Source: a virus. From it: DNA of 26,772 bases. The DNA lies in IMG/VR virus record IMGVR_UViG_3300021171_000039, positions 1 through 26,772 of that record. The stretch is one strand, 5' to 3'. The position numbers and the translations under genes were made by a program. The notes beneath the pieces were generated by a model, which worked only from the letters and a program-made list of their open reading frames with translations, was not told the DNA's origin and ran no database searches. Shown in pieces: positions 21,589 through 26,772 of the stretch (the first letter of the stretch is position 1; each line of letters begins with the position of its first letter).

Positions 21589-22797
21589 ATGAGTCAAATT
21601 ACAGCATTTGTCCTTGGTGGTGGTGGTGGAGGTGGAGTGCTTACTTTAACTGGAAACAGTGGAGGGGCCGTTTCGCCTACAGCTGGTAATATAAATGTAG
21701 TTGGTGATGGTACAACAATAACAGTAGTTGGTAATCCCGGAACAAGCACATTAACTATATCAAGTTTAGTAACCAGTGGAATTACTTCAATAACAGGTAA
21801 TAGTGGAGGAGCACAATCAGGTCCAGCAATAACTTTAACTGGTGGTACATCCGGAGGTACATTCTCAGGAGCAGCTAATACTTTAACAATGGCTTTTACT
21901 GAACTAAATCTACCTACATCTACTAGTTCATCTACAGGTGTTATAAATTTAGGTGGCTCTAATTTTCTACATAATTATGGCGCATTGGCCGATAAAAACA
22001 CTTTTGTAGGTCAAAATTCAGGCAACTTTACTTTAACATCAGGAACAGCGACTGGCAACGTCGGATTAGGTGCCCAGAGCTTGAACGCACTCACGACGGG
22101 CGGATTTAATTTGGGAATTGGATTTAATGCGGGTTTTGCGCTAAATTCGGGCAATCAGAATTTACTAATTGGAAATTATTCTGGCTTTCAAGCGACCTCA
22201 TCTAGTAATAACAGTATTTTTGGATTTCAAACTGCAATTAATTTACTAACGGGTTCATGGAATGTGATAATAGGTGTGGATCAACCTTCTGGAGCTAATG
22301 GATACACTGGCGCAGAAAGTAGTAATATCACAATAATGAATGCAGGTGTCACTGGAGAATCAAATACAATGCGTCTAGGAACTTCAGGTGCTGGAAACAA
22401 ACAAGTAAACAGATGCTTTGTAGCTGGAATTAGGGGAATTACTACAGGCAATAATGATGCTGTAGCAGTTCTTATAGATTCTGCAGGACAACTTGGAACC
22501 GTATCATCTTCAAAAAGGCATAAAGATAACATTGAAGATATGGATGATTATAGCGAAGATATTTTGGATCTAAGGTGTGTTAAATTTAACTACAAGAATA
22601 ATTCTGAAGATCAAATATCTGTTGGTTTAATTGCAGAAGAAGTTGAAGACATTATGCCACAACTTGTTGTTAAAGATCTTCAAGGCAAGCCAGAAACAGT
22701 TAAATATCTTGATCTTATACCAATGTTATTAAATGAAGTTCAGAAACTTAAGAAAGAAATAAAAAATCTATCTGAACGTCTTGAAGAATTAGAATAA
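21589..22797 (+). CDS. Tail fibre with C-terminal S74 intramolecular chaperone
   Basis: The 402-residue product starts behind AAGGAG. Residues 1-110 are Gly/Thr-rich shaft (LTLTGNSGGAVSPTAGNINV). Residues about 130-230 hold repeats with a KNTFVGQNSG/NLLIGNYSG-like core, also common in trimeric adhesin heads. Residues 305-402 form a Peptidase_S74 domain: SSSKRHKDNIEDM (S307 and K312 would be the self-cleavage pair), GLIAEEVEDIMPQLVV and a coiled-coil end. In relatives such as endosialidase, this domain helps trimerisation and then cleaves itself off. The gene is followed by a paralogue with the same shaft but a different tip. Codon use changes at about 22078-22260. Confidence 0.85.
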   Translation: MSQITAFVLGGGGGGGVLTLTGNSGGAVSPTAGNINVVGDGTTITVVGNPGTSTLTISSLVTSGITSITGNSGGAQSGPAITLTGGTSGGTFSGAANTLTMAFTELNLPTSTSSSTGVINLGGSNFLHNYGALADKNTFVGQNSGNFTLTSGTATGNVGLGAQSLNALTTGGFNLGIGFNAGFALNSGNQNLLIGNYSGFQATSSSNNSIFGFQTAINLLTGSWNVIIGVDQPSGANGYTGAESSNITIMNAGVTGESNTMRLGTSGAGNKQVNRCFVAGIRGITTGNNDAVAVLIDSAGQLGTVSSSKRHKDNIEDMDDYSEDILDLRCVKFNYKNNSEDQISVGLIAEEVEDIMPQLVVKDLQGKPETVKYLDLIPMLLNEVQKLKKEIKNLSERLEELE

Positions 22798-22806
22798 AGG
22801 AGAGCT

Positions 22807-24504
22807 ATGCCTACAAGATTAACGGGTTTACCCTCACTTGCTAGCTTAGGAGTAGAAGCTCCACAACCACCAAATCTGGTGGCCCTTAATAGAGCTCCTA
22901 CTGTAAATGATTTTGCTAATTTCAATACTGGAGATTTATGGCTGAATACAGCCAGTTTATCTAATAGTCCACCAACTGCTCCAAGAGCAGAAGATGTATG
23001 GATGTTAGTTAGTAAAAATAAACGAATTAATAATGCTACATGGATTAACTTTAGTGGCGGAAATGCATTACTTACCTTGACAGGTAACGTTGGTGGTGCA
23101 GTTCCAGGTGATGTTAATCAAAATATTAATACTCTTGGTGATGGTGTTGGTATAACCGTCACAGGAAACCCAGCAACTAATACTTTAACATGGTCACTTG
23201 TTGGTGGTGGTGTGGCAACACAGTCATATCTAACAGATGATGCATTAGTAGAAGTACCAAATGCTGCAGGCCAATTAACAGTTACGGGTACAGGAGTTGT
23301 ATCAGCTGGTAACGTCTATAGCAATACCAATACTTTACGGGGTGCAAATAATCATGTAGTTGGTATAGCTTTAGATAATTCTATTGGACAGCCTAATACA
23401 AATATTACCGCTACAACTGGTATGTATGCATTAGGAACAGCAAATAATTTAGTTACCGATAGATTCATGTATAATTATGGAACCCATAATACTTTCCTTG
23501 GATCACAGAGTGGTTCATTAGGCCTTACAACTGCCGCAGCTCAAAATAATACTTTTATAGGATATCAGGCAGGCACAGCCACCACGACAGCGGCACAATC
23601 GACTTACGTGGGCAGCTTGGCGGGCAATGCAAATCAAACTTCGAATAATAATACTTTCGTTGGATATGCTTGTGGGATCGCATGTAACGGAGGAGGCGGA
23701 AAAAATACCTCGTGTGGAAGCACTAGTTCGAATGGCCTGACCACGGGGACCCAGAATTGTGCATTTGGTGACTTAGCTCTTCAAGTTACGACTGGATCGA
23801 ATAATTCAGCATTTGGATATAATGCGGGAAGCGCATACGTGGGTAACGAATCTGGAAATGTGACCATTGGATCAGGCAATACAGGTACCGTTGGAGAGAG
23901 CAACACCTTTAGGGTGGCTACTGCAGCTGGTTTAACCAGAGCATTTGTCCAAGGTTCTTATGGTGTTAATCCTCCAGGAGGAGGAGTTCAAACCATGGTT
24001 CAAGATATGAATGGTCAACTTGGAACAATGGCTGGTGTAGGTCCAAATCCATTTGCAACGACTGGATTTATGGCTACAAACTCCACAAGTCCTGCTAATT
24101 ATTTCACTTTAGGTGCATTTGTTACTATTGGATTGGATACAGCAGTTTTTGATTTAGGCGCAAATTTCAATACAGGAACTTCTTTATATACAGTTCCTAG
24201 CACAGGTTATTATTGGTTCAATGCCATGGTAACCTTAACTGCAGTTCCTAATACAATTACTGAATGTACCATGTCATTTGCTCCTTCTGCAGGTTCAGGA
24301 ACATTTGGTCCTATGAGTTTTAACCCTAATTTATATCAAGCAATTATAGCAGCAACAGGAATGGCATTTGGCGGATCCTGGATGACATTCATAACAGCTG
24401 GTACTACTGTAGCTCTTCAGGTTCTCTTGGGTGGTTCTGCGGGCAATACTGGATATGTTGGTGGTCAAGGAAGAACATTCTTCCAAGGCTATAGAATATA
24501 TTAG
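22807..24504 (+). CDS. Tail fibre paralogue with C1q-like C-terminal domain
   Basis: The 565-residue product starts behind AAAGGAGAG. Residues about 28-50 share the RAPTVND module with the fibre at 19893. Residues about 88-135 (LTLTGNVGGAVPGDVNQNIN) and 220-410 (NTF.G..AG repeats, then TGTVGESNTFRV and GQLGT) parallel the S74 fibre upstream. From about residue 415 it departs: FDLGANFNTGTSLYTVPSTG, then YYWFNAMV, and a final GRTFFQGYRIY match the C1q/TNF-type jelly roll (G.y....f..P..G.Y.f, ending tfFsG). Such domains form trimers and recognise ligands. There is no S74 chaperone. It is the likely receptor-binding fibre. Codon use shifts at about 23575-23900. Confidence 0.8.
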   Translation: MPTRLTGLPSLASLGVEAPQPPNLVALNRAPTVNDFANFNTGDLWLNTASLSNSPPTAPRAEDVWMLVSKNKRINNATWINFSGGNALLTLTGNVGGAVPGDVNQNINTLGDGVGITVTGNPATNTLTWSLVGGGVATQSYLTDDALVEVPNAAGQLTVTGTGVVSAGNVYSNTNTLRGANNHVVGIALDNSIGQPNTNITATTGMYALGTANNLVTDRFMYNYGTHNTFLGSQSGSLGLTTAAAQNNTFIGYQAGTATTTAAQSTYVGSLAGNANQTSNNNTFVGYACGIACNGGGGKNTSCGSTSSNGLTTGTQNCAFGDLALQVTTGSNNSAFGYNAGSAYVGNESGNVTIGSGNTGTVGESNTFRVATAAGLTRAFVQGSYGVNPPGGGVQTMVQDMNGQLGTMAGVGPNPFATTGFMATNSTSPANYFTLGAFVTIGLDTAVFDLGANFNTGTSLYTVPSTGYYWFNAMVTLTAVPNTITECTMSFAPSAGSGTFGPMSFNPNLYQAIIAATGMAFGGSWMTFITAGTTVALQVLLGGSAGNTGYVGGQGRTFFQGYRIY

Positions 24505-24512
24505 GAGATACT

Positions 24513-24659
24513 ATGTCAGATATAGGAATCAAGGCAATGATAGTTGCGGCTGCAATAGCGGTAGCAATAGCTTCTAGATTTATTCCAAGTGATAAAGATA
24601 AGCAATTGGTAGAAAAAGTAGCAGAAGAGGTCATTAAAGAAGAAGTCGCACAAATTTAG
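24513..24659 (+). CDS. Small single-pass membrane protein (48 aa)
   Basis: The ORF starts behind TAGGAG (24502-24507) and encodes 48 residues: MSDIGIKAMIVAAAIAVAIA is one transmembrane helix, followed by SRFIPS and a charged, alternating Lys/Glu helix (KQLVEKVAEEVIKEE). It is the last plus-strand gene and is followed by a hairpin. A holin-like, spanin-like or virion-anchoring role are all compatible; none is demonstrated. Confidence 0.55.
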   Translation: MSDIGIKAMIVAAAIAVAIASRFIPSDKDKQLVEKVAEEVIKEEVAQI

Positions 24660-24686
24660 CTTCACTCATTTATTCCTTCTTTAACA

Positions 24687-24714
24687 GTAGGCGGGTTTTT
24701 TACTTCCCGCCTAT
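24687..24714. terminator. Hairpin between convergent operons
   Basis: TAGGCGGG (24688-24695) and CCCGCCTA (24706-24713) pair perfectly, plus one G-T pair, around a T-rich 10-base loop. It lies between the last plus-strand virion gene and the 3' end of the minus-strand operon, so it is probably a bidirectional terminator, although neither side has a T-run directly after the stem. Confidence 0.55.
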
Positions 24715-24726
24715 GTAATAGAAGAG

Positions 24727-24927
24727 TTAAATGAATTCTTTTATAGCTTCTTCTTCAGTCTTCGCTTCTAACTTAACCCAGTTAGGTAATTCTTCATTAG
24801 GGCTAATTTGAATGTAAAAGGAAAAAGGAATATCAAACCCTTCGAATACTTTACATAATGTTCCTTTTTGAGCAGTGTCTAATATTGTAGGTCTGGAATG
24901 TCTGGTTATTACAAAAGGCTTTTCCAT
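24727..24927 (-). CDS. Hypothetical protein of ERF operon (66 aa)
   Basis: The start at 24927 has AAAGGAA about eight bases upstream; a TTG 18 bases earlier is less likely. The 66-residue product begins MEKPFVITRHSRPTILDTAQ, has a central GFDIPFSFYIQISPNEELPN stretch and ends in an acidic helix (KTEEEAIKEFI). It may be a small alpha/beta domain, not recognised. It follows the ERF gene by 18 bases and is the last gene of that operon before the hairpin at 24700. Confidence 0.55.
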   Translation of the reverse strand: MEKPFVITRHSRPTILDTAQKGTLCKVFEGFDIPFSFYIQISPNEELPNWVKLEAKTEEEAIKEFI

Positions 24928-24945
24928 TACTAAGTTTCCTTTCAA

Positions 24946-25542
24946 TTACTTTATTTCTCTAATTCTTTTTATAGTAGCTAAAAATACATCTTTAGGCATC
25001 TCTTTAAAAGTATTAATCTTAAGAGCTCCCAGAATCATCTTTGCTATATCAGGATTATCCTTAAGCTCATTTTGTAACATTTCATGTTGTTCAGCTGTAA
25101 TGAACTCTTGTGGCTTACTTACTGGTTTAGGTGCAGGTGGTGGAGAATAGGTTGCATTTCCAGCGTCATTGTCTTCTGGATCTTGTGCAATTGATACACC
25201 ACAAAGCTCCCTATAAGTATAACGAGCCAAATAGCTCAGGCAGGCTCCGAGACCTTGCATGGTTGCCTTTTCAGGAACTAATAACATTTTAGACTCAATG
25301 AACTGCCCTGATGAATGACCCAACGTTCCAATGTAAATTTGTTTGCCATCTACTATATCAATTCGTCTGCTTACACTTAAGCCATATTTTGTTAAAGCAG
25401 GCCTTGTAGCAGCTATTAGTTCTTCTAAATCTGCATAACCACCATAATGAGATGATCTATTTTTTCCAACAATATCAAATTCAGCCTGAGCTTTAGCTAG
25501 AGCTGCAAATAATTCGTTATACTTGTTTATCTGATTTTCCAT
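24946..25542 (-). CDS. erf: ERF-family single-strand annealing protein
   Basis: The 198-residue product matches the ERF family (P22 Erf-like recombinases), which coat single-stranded DNA and anneal complementary strands during phage recombination and genome circularisation. Diagnostic features are an N-terminal AALAKAQAEF helix, SSHYGGYADLEELIAATRPA (about 30-49), LTKYGLSV and especially MQGLGACLSYLARYTYRELC followed by GV (about 94-115), matching the q..gsaitYa.RY.l....Gi core of the family. After a Pro-rich linker (about 132-142) comes a helical C-terminal domain. Its start overlaps the 3' end of the membrane-protein gene at 25517 by 26 bases. A minus-strand early/replication operon is implied. 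Confidence 0.85.
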   Translation of the reverse strand: MENQINKYNELFAALAKAQAEFDIVGKNRSSHYGGYADLEELIAATRPALTKYGLSVSRRIDIVDGKQIYIGTLGHSSGQFIESKMLLVPEKATMQGLGACLSYLARYTYRELCGVSIAQDPEDNDAGNATYSPPPAPKPVSKPQEFITAEQHEMLQNELKDNPDIAKMILGALKINTFKEMPKDVFLATIKRIREIK

Positions 25543-25792
25543 TAATTAAATCCTTTTGTTCCTTAACTAATCTCTCTGTGCTTACTAGTATCTTTCTTGC
25601 TTCGTCTCTATGTCCCGTTAATTCTTCTAATAATTTATCGTTACTATAGGCTACATATAACGAAGCAGCAACTATTGTACCGCAGGCAGCCAATAAAGCA
25701 GCTATAAAAGAGGCATCCAAAAATAACCATCTCATTAACCAATGAACCCCAACGGCTATTAATACAAATATTACAAAATCTTTTAATTCCAT
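25517..25792 (-). CDS. Two-helix membrane protein (91 aa)
   Basis: The start has AGGAAT just upstream (AGGAATAATATG). Residues about 5-25 (FVIFVLIAVGVHWLMRWLFL) and 28-49 (FIAALLAACGTIVAASLYVA) are transmembrane helices, and the remaining 40 residues form a charged helix (NDKLLEELTGHRDEARKILV). The topology could suit a holin or a membrane-tethered factor, but gene order beside ERF does not point to lysis. No family recognised. The 3' end overlaps the ERF start. Confidence 0.6.
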   Translation of the reverse strand: MELKDFVIFVLIAVGVHWLMRWLFLDASFIAALLAACGTIVAASLYVAYSNDKLLEELTGHRDEARKILVSTERLVKEQKDLINGKSDKQV

Positions 25793-25799
25793 ATTATTC

Positions 25800-26192
25800 C
25801 TAATGTTTTATATCATGTATTCTAACTTCACCATCTAATACTTTAAGTAACAAAATAGAGGGGTCTTTAGCGTATTGAAATATTTCTTTTTCTTTTGAAA
25901 TAATTCTTCCATAAATACCACAATCCCAAATTGTTACATGTATATCATTATGACCAGTTTCTGTAATAGCAAATGAAGTTCCATGTTTTTGATTAAATAT
26001 AGGAGTTACATGGGAAGTCTTGGTACTAGGTAGAAAATTAGTATTTAATAATCTACATTCATGTTCAAAAGTAGGTGTATTATACCAACGTATTTCTTGT
26101 TTTATACATACTATGGCCAATAATATTACACTAAAAATAACTACAACTATAATAGTCATTCCTACATATTCAAAAAAATCCATGAAATCCAT
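25800..26192 (-). CDS. Membrane-anchored hypothetical protein (130 aa)
   Basis: The start has AAAGGAAT a few bases upstream. Residues about 9-30 (VGMTIIVVVIFSVILLAIVC) form one transmembrane helix near the N-terminus. The C-terminal 95 residues are a soluble domain with alternating strands (GTSFAITETGHNDIHVTIWD, ISKEKEIFQYAKDPSILLLK) that could face either side. No catalytic motif or family recognised. It lies seven bases upstream of the two-helix membrane-protein gene, so the two may act together. Confidence 0.6.
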   Translation of the reverse strand: MDFMDFFEYVGMTIIVVVIFSVILLAIVCIKQEIRWYNTPTFEHECRLLNTNFLPSTKTSHVTPIFNQKHGTSFAITETGHNDIHVTIWDCGIYGRIISKEKEIFQYAKDPSILLLKVLDGEVRIHDIKH

Positions 26193-26207
26193 ATTATTCC
26201 TTTAGAA

Positions 26208-26236
26208 AGGCCTGTGAGCAGAATACCCACAGGCTT
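26208..26236. terminator. Hairpin in minus operon
   Basis: GCCTGTG (26210-26216) and CACAGGC (26228-26234) pair perfectly around an 11-base loop, extended by one G-T and one A-T pair. Read on the minus strand the 3' side runs into CCTTTC, a weak T-run. It would terminate or attenuate between the zinc-ribbon gene (stop at 26254) and the membrane-protein gene (start at 26192). Confidence 0.4.
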
Positions 26237-26253
26237 ATAGGGGTTAGTGATTT

Positions 26254-26403
26254 TTATTCATAATCTTCATGATCGACTCTATATACAAAATCTTCCATAG
26301 AATCATACCATTTCACTTTGCAAGAATAACATCTATTTACATATACTTCTGTTTCAGTCTTACAATCCACACATCTAATATCAGCTTTATGCTTTGTATT
26401 CAT
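26254..26403 (-). CDS. Mini zinc ribbon (49 aa)
   Basis: On the minus strand AAAGGAA lies seven bases before ATG at 26403, and the 49-residue product begins MNTKHKADIRCVDCKTETEV. C11, C14, C25 and C28 form C-x2-C-x10-C-x2-C, the usual layout of a zinc ribbon. The C-terminus is acidic (DSMEDFVYRVDHEDYE). The first 17 bases overlap the preceding gene's 3' end, suggesting coupled translation. A role in nucleic-acid or partner-protein binding is plausible; no further family was recognised. Confidence 0.6.
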   Translation of the reverse strand: MNTKHKADIRCVDCKTETEVYVNRCYSCKVKWYDSMEDFVYRVDHEDYE

Positions 26404-26761
26404 TGGATATTTCCTTTAATAAATCAGAAGCATGATCGATCTTGCAATTTATTACACTAGTTGGATCATCTTTGAATTTTTCTATGTTATCAAAGATATG
26501 TTTTATAAGATCTAATTCTTCACTATCTTCAAGAGCTTTTATAAGATTCTTTCTTCCATTTTTACCCAAATCATTATAAACTGCATAACCAAATTTGCAG
26601 CCAGCTTCAAAAAAGATATGTTTAAAGTTTCCATATTCTTTATTATCTGGAATACCAACTGCCACTAATCTCATTAAATGATCTAATATTAATAATGATT
26701 TACATTTAGCGGTTAAACCATCACTTATTAATGCTTCTATTTGTTCTTTTGTATAATTCAT
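26387..26761 (-). CDS. Hypothetical helical protein (124 aa), start near window edge
   Basis: The frame gives 124 residues from ATG at 26761. Only eleven bases remain upstream, without a visible ribosome binding site or stop, so the true start could lie outside the window. The product is helical and charged: MNYTKEQIEALISDGLTAKC, then LILDHLMRLVAVGI, and a C-terminal HASDLLKEISNEYKA helix. C20, C55 and C106 are isolated and do not form a metal site. No family recognised. Its 3' end overlaps the zinc-ribbon gene by 17 bases, placing it upstream in the same minus-strand operon. Confidence 0.55.
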   Translation of the reverse strand: MNYTKEQIEALISDGLTAKCKSLLILDHLMRLVAVGIPDNKEYGNFKHIFFEAGCKFGYAVYNDLGKNGRKNLIKALEDSEELDLIKHIFDNIEKFKDDPTSVINCKIDHASDLLKEISNEYKA

Positions 26762-26772
26762 ATATTTTTCAA

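Noticed and set aside
26207-26236. Similarity of the hairpin to the zinc-finger coding stretch at 19507-19527
   Set aside because: The match is about a dozen bases with gaps and falls on a hairpin in one case and codons in the other; most likely chance.
1-26772. tRNA genes and CRISPR arrays
   Set aside because: No tRNA T-loop with a matching cloverleaf and no regularly spaced repeat-spacer pattern was found by eye. The only perfect tandem repeat seen (19772-19800) has two copies and fits an operator.

Overview
The window is a continuous piece of a tailed-phage (or prophage) genome from an AT-rich virus of unidentified host. Nearly every gene has a purine-rich ribosome binding site of the AGGAG/AAAGGA type, so the host is a bacterium with normal Shine-Dalgarno initiation. 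No host genes, rRNA, tRNA, CRISPR array, integrase or terminase were seen. A P22-type portal, an N4-gp56-type major capsid protein, neck and tail-nozzle candidates, and the lack of a tape-measure gene suggest a short-tailed (podovirus-like) particle; this is inference from gene content and order.

Layout. 1-225 is the C-terminus of a probable RNA ligase. A good sigma70-like promoter (231-259) then precedes the plus-strand virion module. Head: portal (289-2316); a group of small, mostly basic proteins including two paralogues, a zinc-knuckle peptide and a Lys-rich DUF6496-like protein (2454-3604); a conserved protein of unknown role (3743-4237); a scaffold-like coiled-coil protein (4246-5079); the major capsid protein (5722-6669). 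Connector and tail: 6681-14724 holds a probable neck/adaptor protein (9783-10901), an 814-residue tail-nozzle-like protein (11736-14180) and several structural proteins with small beta modules. Two signal-peptide proteins follow (14732-15555), then three large Gln/Gly-rich, coiled-coil proteins suited to being internal or ejection proteins (15542-19147). Receptor-binding region: 19893-24659 encodes three fibre-like proteins. Two share one shaft but end differently, one in an S74-type intramolecular chaperone and one in a C1q-like jelly roll.

Minus-strand genes interrupt the virion module at three places (5222-5527, 9264-9711, 19144-19763) and look like independently acquired cassettes. The third has a ribbon-helix-helix regulator with a tandem 13-bp repeat just upstream of its start, a zinc-finger protein and three tiny ORFs. 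From 24727 to the right edge everything is on the minus strand: an ERF-family single-strand annealing protein, membrane proteins and a mini zinc ribbon, probably part of an early/replication operon converging on the virion module at a hairpin near 24700.

Most notable: a 154-residue structural ORF whose expected start codon reads AAG (8803) behind a perfect ribosome binding site; two structured non-coding segments (2339-2419 and 5109-5217); patches of different codon usage inside the fibre shafts and the portal; and four different mini zinc-binding proteins.
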